A stretch of DNA of 12,900 nucleotides from XN24 sp964413755. Lineage in GTDB: Bacteria; Pseudomonadota; Gammaproteobacteria; Steroidobacterales; XN24. A program made the translations under genes and the position numbers. The notes beneath the pieces were generated by a model. It saw only the letters and a program-made list of their open reading frames with translations. It was not told the origin of the DNA and made no database searches. How positions within the stretch are numbered: position 1 is the stretch's first letter; each line of letters begins with the position of its first letter. Below, in pieces: positions 1 through 4,703 of the stretch. The stretch is taken from contig CAYPTW010000070.1 in the NCBI GenBank assembly GCA_964413755.1, positions 1 to 12,900 on the forward strand. The letters are read 5' to 3'.

Positions 1-437
1 TGCGCCTCGTCCACGGCGAACAGGGCGATCTCGATGCCGTCCAGCCGCGCGAGGAAGCTGTCGCTCATCAGCGTCTCGGGCGCGACGTAGAGCAGGTCGA
101 GCTCGCCCGCATGCAGCCGGGCAAGCACCCGGCGCGCCGCGGCGGCTTCCAGCGAGGAGTTGTAGTAGTCCGCCGCCACGCCGTTCGCCAGCAGGGCGTC
201 GACCTGGTCCTTCATCAGCGAGATCAGCGGCGAGACCACGATGGCGGTGCCGGGCCGGTGCAGGGCCGGCACCTGGTAGCACAGCGACTTGCCGCCGCCC
301 GTCGGCATGAGGACGAAGGCGTCGCGCCCGGCCACCAGTCCGGAAACGATTTCGCGTTGCTGGGGGCGGAAGGAGGCGAAGCCGAAGACCGTGGCGAGGG
401 TCTGGCCTACGGGGTCGGCGGGAGTGGTCTCGGGCAT
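1..437 (-). CDS. recQ: ATP-dependent DNA helicase RecQ, N-terminal part (cut by window edge)
   Basis: This is the first 145 codons of a RecQ-family 3'-5' DNA helicase, which unwinds DNA during recombination and replication-fork repair. The reading frame is open to the left edge. Residues 18-30 (FGFASFRPQQREI) match the RecQ motif 0, residues 44-51 (MPTGGGKS, with Lys50) are the Walker A loop, and residues 69-79 (SPLISLMKDQV) are motif Ia. The last complete codons read VDEA, and the remaining two bases (CA) fit the His of the RecQ DEAH box. The start was set at the ATG nearest the conserved region; no clear ribosome binding site precedes it. It lies 48 bases downstream of ycgR on the same strand. 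A housekeeping repair gene bordering the flagellar cluster suggests this is the cluster's edge. Helicase, zinc-binding and HRDC parts lie outside the window, so only the family is certain. Confidence 0.93.
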   Translation of the reverse strand, partial: MPETTPADPVGQTLATVFGFASFRPQQREIVSGLVAGRDAFVLMPTGGGKSLCYQVPALHRPGTAIVVSPLISLMKDQVDALLANGVAADYYNSSLEAAAARRVLARLHAGELDLLYVAPETLMSDSFLARLDGIEIALFAVDEA

Positions 438-470
438 CGGGCTCGCGGCGGCACTGGCGAATGGCCCTAG

Positions 471-476
471 ATCATA
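471..476 (-). promoter_or_regulatory. Possible -10 element (TATGAT) ahead of recQ
   Basis: In the short ycgR-recQ gap the minus strand reads TATGAT, one base from the sigma-70 -10 consensus and unusual in such GC-rich sequence. A start near 464 would give a leader of about 27 bases before the recQ ATG. The hexamer 17 bases upstream (GCATCC, inside the ycgR end) is a poor -35, so this is a weak proposal. Confidence 0.25.
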
Positions 477-485
477 CCGGCTCGG

Positions 486-1238
486 CTACTCCGGGATGCG
501 GTGGCGCAGCTGCTGCCGCTGCAGCTTGGTGAGCAGGCGCTGCAGGCGCTCGCGGGTGCGCGCGTCGGTGCCGAGGAAGCGGGCGCCGGCCTCGATCTCT
601 CCGGTGAGGGGCGAGACTCGCGCGTGCGCCAGTTCGATGCTGCACTCGAGCTGGTGTTCTCCCAGCACGCTCACGCTGCAGCCGTCGACAATGCGACCCG
701 GCGTGAGCCCGGGGTCGCGCGGGAAAATGCCTTTCAGTCCGCCGGCGGACACGTCCAGGAGGCGGCCGCGCAGGCCGCCGGCTTCCGGGCCGAGGGTGAC
801 GACGGAATAATCACGCAGATGACCGGCGCGCAGCCGGAAATGGCGCCGCCGCTGGTGATAGCGCACCGAGGCCGGGAGGCGCGCGAGGTACGCCGGCAGG
901 TGCTCGCGCGACTGGATCTCTATTACCCGGGTGGGGAAGTCGACCTGCACGCCTTTCAGCTTGCCGTGCACGTGCATGACGCTGCCCGGCCCGACCATGG
1001 CGTGGCCTTCGTCCGGGTTGAGCGCATCCAGCAGGATTTCTCCGGCGGTGGAATCTACGCGCAGCAGGGCGCTGGTGAACAGCCCGCGCACGCCCGGCAG
1101 GGCGACGTTGACGAGCAGCGGCGGGAAAGTGATGGCGCTGAGGATCCCGAAGATGCGGGCCGGCTCGAGCACGGTTTCGGCGCTCGCGGCATGCGCGCCT
1201 TGCGGCGGAGGGTGCAGCAGTTGTTCGGTGGAGGCCAT
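486..1238 (-). CDS. ycgR: YcgR/FlgZ-type flagellar brake protein (PilZ domain)
   Basis: This 250-residue protein has the two-part layout of YcgR: an N-terminal YcgR domain (about residues 25-120) and a C-terminal PilZ domain (about 125-245). The c-di-GMP-binding signatures are visible: the RxxxR motif at residues 131-135 within QRRRHFR, and the DxSxGG motif at 162-167 (DVSAGG), followed by a typical RFLG at 220-223. YcgR proteins bind c-di-GMP and then contact the flagellar motor to slow or bias it. The place next to flgMN is the same as for flgZ of Pseudomonas, which supports a motor role. It starts 17 bases after the flgN stop and is probably co-transcribed with flgMN from the sigma-28 promoter. 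No ribosome binding site is seen; a small hairpin occupies that position, so translation may be coupled to flgN. The next in-frame alternative start is a GTG at codon 23. Confidence 0.9.
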   Translation of the reverse strand: MASTEQLLHPPPQGAHAASAETVLEPARIFGILSAITFPPLLVNVALPGVRGLFTSALLRVDSTAGEILLDALNPDEGHAMVGPGSVMHVHGKLKGVQVDFPTRVIEIQSREHLPAYLARLPASVRYHQRRRHFRLRAGHLRDYSVVTLGPEAGGLRGRLLDVSAGGLKGIFPRDPGLTPGRIVDGCSVSVLGEHQLECSIELAHARVSPLTGEIEAGARFLGTDARTRERLQRLLTKLQRQQLRHRIPE

Positions 1239-1239
1239 G

Positions 1240-1253
1240 GCGGGCGAACCCGC
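1240..1253 (-). other. 5-bp hairpin with UUCG loop between flgN and ycgR
   Basis: Read on the minus strand the sequence is GCGGG-TTCG-CCCGC, a perfect five-pair GC stem with a four-base UUCG loop. It fills almost the whole 17-base gap between the flgN stop and the ycgR ATG and leaves one base before that ATG. No run of T follows, so it is not an intrinsic terminator. It could mask or replace a ribosome binding site. Confidence 0.5.
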
Positions 1254-1255
1254 GT

Positions 1256-1684
1256 TCAGGCCTGCGCGAGGGACCGGGACCCTCCCGTCGCGCGGGTATC
1301 GCCGTGGGCGTCGTAGAGCGAGAGGCTGACATCGTCCCCGCGCAGCAGCGCCAGGGCCTTTTCCGTGGCGCCGCGGCTGGCTGCCACGACACCGCCGTTG
1401 ATCTGGTTGAGCTGGCGACAGCGGGCGAAGGTCGCCTCGAGCCGCTCGCGCAGCGCCGGCGCGGCGGAAGGCAGCTCAGTGAGTGCCGCGGCAATCTGCT
1501 GCAGTTCGAGCAAGTGCCCGCGCTTGCGCTCGGCGACGGCGAGCAGCACCTCGGGATCGCGGTCGAGCAGCGCCTGCTGTTCCTCCAGCAGCGTCGACTC
1601 GAGGGCGTCAAACACCTCGGCGCAGCGCTCCAGGGGAGGGGCGCCGCGCGCTGCGTCACCGACGAGTCTGAGAGTCTCAGTCAT
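1256..1684 (-). CDS. flgN: Flagellar export chaperone FlgN
   Basis: This 142-residue protein fits FlgN, the cytoplasmic chaperone that keeps the hook-filament junction proteins FlgK and FlgL export-ready and delivers them to the flagellar secretion gate. The sequence is mostly helical with a Glu/Leu/Gln-rich central coiled region (about residues 22-90). The family's recognisable C-terminal part is present: LNQINGG at 92-98 and LYDAHGDT at 123-130. The length is typical. The ATG is preceded by a good GGAG about six bases upstream. It follows flgM by 25 bases on the same strand, the usual flgMN pair, and its clients FlgK and FlgL are encoded at the far end of the divergent operon. Sequence identity in this family is low, so the call rests on motif, size and position together. 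Confidence 0.9.
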   Translation of the reverse strand: MTETLRLVGDAARGAPPLERCAEVFDALESTLLEEQQALLDRDPEVLLAVAERKRGHLLELQQIAAALTELPSAAPALRERLEATFARCRQLNQINGGVVAASRGATEKALALLRGDDVSLSLYDAHGDTRATGGSRSLAQA

Positions 1685-1709
1685 GGCTGTCTCCGTGCTG
1701 CTGCGCTTG

Positions 1710-2024
1710 CTAGCTGTCCTGTTCGAAGCGCATCAGTGCCTTGGCGATGGCCGCCGCGTCCGCCTGGTAACGGCCGGACTCGATGGCATCCCGCACCTGG
1801 CGAACCTTGGCCTCGTCCACGGGCGCGCCCTTGGACGCCTCCGCCGACAGGTTGGCGATCTTGCGTCCGGCCTCCGTCAGGGTCACTTTCTCCTCCACGG
1901 ATGCGCGGGCGCTACCGCCCTCGCCCTGGGCCGATCCGGCCGGCTTCTGCGCGGGTGCATTGCCCTGGACCGGCCCCTTCGGGCGCGGCTCCATCGGCAG
2001 CAAGCTTTTTATCCCGTTACTCAT
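1710..2024 (-). CDS. flgM: Anti-sigma-28 factor FlgM
   Basis: This 104-residue protein fits FlgM, which binds sigma-28 (FliA) and holds back late flagellar genes until the hook is finished and FlgM itself is exported. The N-terminal half (about 1-45) is rich in Pro, Gly, Ala and Gln and looks disordered, as expected for the part threaded through the export channel. The sigma-binding C-terminal half is conserved: VDEAKVRQVRDAIESGRY at 69-86, then ADAAAIAKALMRFE at 88-101. The N-terminus starts MSNGIKSL, close to the usual FlgM MxI-x opening. A GGGA about ten bases upstream is a weak ribosome binding site. A near-consensus sigma-28 promoter lies just upstream, so FlgM is made by the very sigma factor it inhibits. 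flgA is 82 bases upstream and flgN 25 bases downstream. Confidence 0.95.
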   Translation of the reverse strand: MSNGIKSLLPMEPRPKGPVQGNAPAQKPAGSAQGEGGSARASVEEKVTLTEAGRKIANLSAEASKGAPVDEAKVRQVRDAIESGRYQADAAAIAKALMRFEQDS

Positions 2025-2066
2025 TGCTATGGTCCCGAAATCGTTGGAAACGCCTCCACGATCCGG

Positions 2067-2093
2067 TTATCGGCGGCCTCGCCGCGAACTTTA
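2067..2093 (-). promoter_or_regulatory. Sigma-28 (FliA) promoter of flgMN
   Basis: Read on the minus strand, TAAAGTTC (2093-2086) and GCCGATAA (2074-2067) are separated so that TAAA and GCCGATAA are exactly 15 bases apart. This matches the enterobacterial and Pseudomonas FliA consensus (TAAAGTTT-N11-GCCGATAA) at 15 of 16 positions. The predicted start is near 2060, giving a leader of about 36 bases before the flgM ATG. The site lies wholly in the gap after the flgA stop. I saw no second copy of GCCGATAA with a matching TAAA in the window. Confidence 0.9.
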
Positions 2094-2106
2094 GCGCCGA
2101 ATTTCA

Positions 2107-2859
2107 TCAATCTGTAACCCGCCGCGCGGCCGCGCCCAGGAGGACGACGCCCTCGCCGCCCACGGTGCCCTCGACCACGCGGCGCGTGGCCAGGTTGCGC
2201 ACCCGTACCCGTTCCCCAAGCGCTCCGGCCGCCAGGGCTTCGCCTTCCACCTGTACCGAGATCGTGCCGGCGCTTGCCTGCAGCGTGACCCGCTCGCCGC
2301 GGCGCACCAGCGCCGGGGCCTCGGCATGGCTCGGCAGCAGCACCGCGCGGGCCTGCACTGCGCGTCGCAGCGACTGGCCGACCAGTTCCGCCGGGTCCGT
2401 CAGGTAGCCGCCGGGCAGCGTGGCCAGGTCGCGCGGCTCCAGCGCCAGGTCCGAGTCGGACAGCGTCGCGCCGCGGGGGCGCGCCACCGCCATGACGACG
2501 ACCGGCCGGTGCACCGCGATGCGCGCGGGCACGAACAGCGACCAGGCCGGTGCGGCGCAACGCACGCCGACGGCGACGGCGCCGAGAGCCCGTGCGCCCG
2601 GCGGCAGTTCCGTCTCCAGCGGCAGCGAACATGCCGGCAGGCGCAGGCGTCCGTCCAGCCGCCCGGTGGTGATCCGCACCGAGGCCTGTTCGTCGCCGCC
2701 CCAGGCTGCCTCTGCCTCTGCGCGCAACCGCTCGGTGGCGGCCGCGGCGATGGACTCCAGCGACTGCACCGCCTGTGTGGCCGCCGCGGCCGGGGCGATC
2801 GCCCAGGTCGAGAGGAGCAGTGCTGCTATGAGTGCCCCTATAAAGATGTGTATCCGCAT
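2107..2859 (-). CDS. flgA: Flagellar P-ring assembly chaperone FlgA
   Basis: This 250-residue protein is FlgA, the periplasmic chaperone that helps FlgI assemble into the P ring around the rod. The start at 2859 puts a clear Sec signal peptide at the N-terminus: MRIHIF, a hydrophobic core at about 5-20 and a likely cleavage after AAAA near residue 27. A longer open frame runs upstream to 3261 but would cross the promoter region and lacks signal-peptide logic. Two cysteines (77 in RLPACSL and 101 in VGVRC) fit the conserved pair of the family. The SAF-like domain follows (about 115-185), with DLA at 145-147, a GQSL-RRAVQA-R-VLLP stretch at 161-176 and the C-terminal GERVRVRN (215-222) and RVVEG (227-231) strands typical of FlgA. 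It is divergent from flgB and has its own sigma-54-like promoter. The ribosome binding site is weak (GTAGAG). Confidence 0.94.
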   Translation of the reverse strand: MRIHIFIGALIAALLLSTWAIAPAAAATQAVQSLESIAAAATERLRAEAEAAWGGDEQASVRITTGRLDGRLRLPACSLPLETELPPGARALGAVAVGVRCAAPAWSLFVPARIAVHRPVVVMAVARPRGATLSDSDLALEPRDLATLPGGYLTDPAELVGQSLRRAVQARAVLLPSHAEAPALVRRGERVTLQASAGTISVQVEGEALAAGALGERVRVRNLATRRVVEGTVGGEGVVLLGAAARRVTD

Positions 2860-2905
2860 CGTCTCTACGTCCGTGCCGACGCTCGCGCGTCCATGCGGAG
2901 ACCAA

Positions 2906-2921
2906 TGCAAGGTCTGTACCA
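2906..2921 (-). promoter_or_regulatory. Sigma-54 (RpoN) promoter of flgA
   Basis: Read on the minus strand, TGGTAC-AGACC-TTGCA matches the sigma-54 consensus TGGCAC-N5-TTGCA with one change (C to T in the -24 element) and the exact spacing of the flgB promoter. The -12 GC falls at 2908-2907, so transcription should begin near 2895, about 36 bases before the flgA ATG. Confidence 0.75.
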
Positions 2922-2960
2922 ATCCTTGACCGGCGGCATGCGCGGCGCCGGCGGGGCCCG

Positions 2961-2991
2961 TGCGGCAAGGGTTTGCCGGTTTTGCGGCAAG
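2961..2991. promoter_or_regulatory. CGGCAA/TTGCCG repeat cluster, candidate activator site
   Basis: TGCGGCAAG occurs twice as a 9-base direct repeat (2961-2969 and 2983-2991, offset 22 bases, about two helical turns), with the inverted TTGCCG at 2973-2978 between them. The elements therefore form two overlapping perfect palindromes: CGGCAA-N4-TTGCCG and TTGCCG-N6-CGGCAA. The cluster sits about 70-95 bases upstream of the predicted flgA start, a normal place for a sigma-54 activator of the FleQ/FleR/FlrC type. Which protein binds is inference. Confidence 0.5.
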
Positions 2992-3015
2992 CGGCGGCCG
3001 GGCGCACGGCCGCCG
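2992..3015. repeat. 9-bp GC-rich inverted repeat in the divergent region
   Basis: CGGCGGCCG (2992-3000) is followed by a six-base loop and then its exact complement CGGCCGCCG (3007-3015). No T-run follows on either strand, so a simple intrinsic terminator is unlikely. It lies about midway between the two promoters and could be a protein site or a DNA structural element. Confidence 0.45.
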
Positions 3016-3049
3016 GCGCCACGCATCCGGCGTCAAAAAACCGTCGGTG

Positions 3050-3058
3050 TTGCCGGTT
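3050..3058 (+). promoter_or_regulatory. Isolated TTGCCGGTT element upstream of the flgB promoter
   Basis: TTGCCGGTT here is identical to 2973-2981 in the repeat cluster, and a one-mismatch copy (TCGCCGGTT) at 3092-3100 runs into the flgB -24 element. The site is centred about 72 bases upstream of the predicted flgB start, the same kind of distance as the cluster has from the flgA start. Confidence 0.4.
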
Positions 3059-3099
3059 CTGACGGCCCGATGCCCGTGATTGCTCACTTTTTCGCCGGT

Positions 3100-3115
3100 T
3101 GGCACGCCGTTTGCA
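3100..3115 (+). promoter_or_regulatory. Sigma-54 (RpoN) promoter of the flgB operon
   Basis: TGGCAC-GCCGT-TTGCA is a perfect match to the sigma-54 consensus, with GG at -25/-24 (3101-3102) and GC at -13/-12 (3113-3114). The predicted start is about 3126, which gives a leader of about 41 bases before the flgB ATG. In polar flagellates the rod-hook operon is a sigma-54 target driven by an enhancer-binding activator, which fits the position. Confidence 0.92.
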
Positions 3116-3128
3116 ACTGTCCCTGCGA

Positions 3129-3146
3129 GCCCGTCCGTCGGCGGGC
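3129..3146 (+). other. Possible hairpin at the 5' end of the flgB transcript
   Basis: GCCCG (3129-3133) pairs with CGGGC (3142-3146), and CC/GG inside the loop can extend the stem around one bulged T. It would form within the first 20 bases of the predicted flgB mRNA. The GTGAGGA ribosome binding site at 3152-3158 remains outside it. Confidence 0.25.
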
Positions 3147-3166
3147 AGGGAGTGAGGACAGCGAGC

Positions 3167-3568
3167 ATGAGTTCAATCACAGACCGTGCACTCGGCATCC
3201 ATCCGCAGGCACTCGAGGTGGCCTCGCGGCGCCTCGAGCTGTTGGCGTCGAATATCGCCAACGCGGATACGCCGAACTACAAGGCCCGTGACATCGATTT
3301 CCGCGCTGCACTCAGCCAGGCGGCCGAGGAGCAGGGCGCGGCCCGGCTCGCGGTCACCAAGCCCGGCCACATTCCCCTGGCTTCCGGCGCCGGCAGCATG
3401 GTGGAGGCGCAATACCGCGTACCGAACCACGCCGCGCTGGACGGCAACACCGTCGACAGCCAGATGGAGCACGCGGCCTTCGCCGAGAACGCGGTGCGCT
3501 ACCAGGCGTCGCTCGATTTCATCAACAGCCGGCTGAGCGGGCTGCGCAAGGCACTCAAGGGAGAGTAA
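3167..3568 (+). CDS. flgB: Flagellar proximal rod protein FlgB
   Basis: This 133-residue protein is FlgB, a proximal rod subunit that sits next to the MS ring and FliE. The N-terminal rod motif is present at residues 28-45, ending in ADTPNYKARDIDF, which is diagnostic for FlgB. The C-terminal family signature follows at 92-119 (DGNTVDSQ-ME, then FAENAVRYQASL). Length is normal for the family. The ATG at 3167 was chosen because GTGAGGA lies about nine bases upstream and the protein then begins at the usual point. The frame is open upstream to 3080, but that would place coding sequence across the sigma-54 promoter. It is the first gene of the operon, three bases before flgC. Like other rod subunits it has no cleaved signal and is exported by the flagellar type III apparatus. 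Confidence 0.97.
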   Translation: MSSITDRALGIHPQALEVASRRLELLASNIANADTPNYKARDIDFRAALSQAAEEQGAARLAVTKPGHIPLASGAGSMVEAQYRVPNHAALDGNTVDSQMEHAAFAENAVRYQASLDFINSRLSGLRKALKGE

Positions 3569-3571
3569 ACC

Positions 3572-4003
3572 ATGGACCTGAGCAAGATCTTCGAGATCTC
3601 CGGCTCGGCGCTGAGCGCGCAATCCACGCGCCTCAACACCATCGCGAGCAATCTCGCCAACGCTGACGCCGCCACGAGCGACCCCGAAAGCGTGTATCGC
3701 GCGCGCCATCCGGTGTTCGCCACGGTGCTGGAGCAGGCCGCATCCGCCGGGGGCGGGCAGAACCAGCCGGGCGCCGGCGTACGCGTCGCCGGCATCGTGG
3801 AGAGCCAGGCGCCGCCGATCGCGCGTTACGAGCCGGGCCATCCGCTGGCCGACGAGCAGGGCTACATCTACCTCCCCGCGATCAACACCGTGGAGCAGAT
3901 GGCCGACATGATTTCCGCCTCGCGCAGCTATTCCAGCAGCGTCGAGGTTCTCTCAACCACGAAGGAACTGATGCTGCGCACGCTGCAGCTCGGTCGGGGC
4001 TGA
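3572..4003 (+). CDS. flgC: Flagellar proximal rod protein FlgC
   Basis: This 143-residue protein is FlgC, a proximal rod subunit. The N-terminal rod motif reads IASNLANADAATSD at 24-37, followed by VYRARHPVFATVL at 41-53. The YRARHPVFA form is that of Pseudomonas-type FlgC, rather than the YRRK form of many other bacteria. The C-terminal half has RYEPGHPLADEQGYIYLPAI (85-104) and the conserved helix VEQMADMISASRSY (107-120) that packs against the N-terminal helix in rod assembly. The ribosome binding site AAGGGAG lies inside the end of flgB, which stops three bases earlier, and flgD begins two bases after its stop. This close packing suggests coupled translation of flgB, flgC and flgD. Confidence 0.97.
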   Translation: MDLSKIFEISGSALSAQSTRLNTIASNLANADAATSDPESVYRARHPVFATVLEQAASAGGGQNQPGAGVRVAGIVESQAPPIARYEPGHPLADEQGYIYLPAINTVEQMADMISASRSYSSSVEVLSTTKELMLRTLQLGRG

Positions 4004-4005
4004 AC

Positions 4006-4677
4006 ATGGCAGGAATAGACGCAACCACCCTTGAGCAGGCCGGCCTGGCGCGCAAGCCGAGCACCGAGTCGCGCGCCAACGACGCGCTCGGCCAGGAGGA
4101 GTTCCTCAAGCTGATGATCACGCAGCTGAGCAACCAGGACCCCTTCAAGCCGCTGGAAAGCGGCGAGTTTCTCGGCCAGCTGGCGCAGTTCGGCACGGTG
4201 TCCGGCATCCAGGACCTGCAGACCTCCTTCCAGGGGCTGTCCGGTTCCATGCAGTCGAACCAGGCGCTGCAGGCCGCCGGCCTGGTGGGGCGCTCGGTGT
4301 ACGTGCCGGCGCAGGAAGCCTGGCTGCCGCCCGAGGGTTCCGTCTCGGGCGCCGTGCAGAACCCGGACCGTGCCGCAGACGTCACGGTCGGCATCTACGA
4401 CTTCGCCGGCCGCCTCGTGGCCACGGTGCCCGCCGAGGGACAGGGCGATCGCGCCGCGTTCAGCTGGGACGGCACCAACCTCGCCGGTGAGCAGGTGCCG
4501 CCGGGCTTCTACGAAATCCGCGCCGTCGGGCAGATGTCCGGCGAGTCCGTGGCGCTCGATGCCCTCGTCCGCGGCGAGGTCGAGAGCGTCAGCATTGATC
4601 GATATTCAGGGGCCTTGTCGCTGACCGTGACCGGGCTGGGCGTAGTGGACCTCGACAAGGTCCGCCAGATCGGCTAG
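4006..4677 (+). CDS. flgD: Flagellar hook capping protein FlgD
   Basis: This 223-residue protein is FlgD, the temporary cap under which FlgE hook subunits polymerise; it is later replaced by FlgK. The N-terminal conserved block is clear: LGQEEFLKLMITQLSNQDP at 28-46, followed by KPLESGEFLGQLAQF at 48-62. The middle and C-terminal part contains the FlgD Tudor-like and Ig-like domains, with FSWDGTNLAGEQVPPG at 152-167 and the GFYEI strand at 167-171. Length is typical. It starts two bases after flgC and is followed by flgE after 26 bases, the standard order. No signal peptide is present, as expected for a type III export substrate. Confidence 0.97.
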   Translation: MAGIDATTLEQAGLARKPSTESRANDALGQEEFLKLMITQLSNQDPFKPLESGEFLGQLAQFGTVSGIQDLQTSFQGLSGSMQSNQALQAAGLVGRSVYVPAQEAWLPPEGSVSGAVQNPDRAADVTVGIYDFAGRLVATVPAEGQGDRAAFSWDGTNLAGEQVPPGFYEIRAVGQMSGESVALDALVRGEVESVSIDRYSGALSLTVTGLGVVDLDKVRQIG

Positions 4678-4703
4678 CAGGCCGCCAACAGGAGAACAGG
4701 AAT

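Larger units (their letters stand above)
2860..3166. promoter_or_regulatory. Divergent flgA/flgB control region
   Basis: This 307-base stretch holds no gene. It contains two outward-facing sigma-54-type promoters, a cluster of CGGCAA/TTGCCG repeats, a strong 9-bp GC inverted repeat at 2992-3015, an A-tract (3035-3040) and the flgB leader. The predicted transcription starts (about 2895 minus, about 3126 plus) are some 230 bases apart, so one activator array could serve both operons. Confidence 0.8.

Noticed and set aside
281..305. Sigma-54-like GCAC/TTGC sequence inside recQ
   Set aside because: The spacing is one base too long and it lies within conserved helicase coding sequence (Walker A region).
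2027..3022. Open frame of 331 codons on the minus strand overlapping flgA in another frame
   Set aside because: It is an Arg/Gly/Ala-rich shadow that would also run through the flgM sigma-28 promoter; the flgA frame has the signal peptide and domains.
3080..3166. Longer N-terminus for flgB starting at TTG 3080
   Set aside because: It would begin upstream of the perfect sigma-54 promoter and is not FlgB-like; ATG 3167 has a good ribosome binding site.
2860..3261. Longer N-terminus for flgA
   Set aside because: The extension would cross both sigma-54 promoters and part of flgB and would bury the signal peptide internally.
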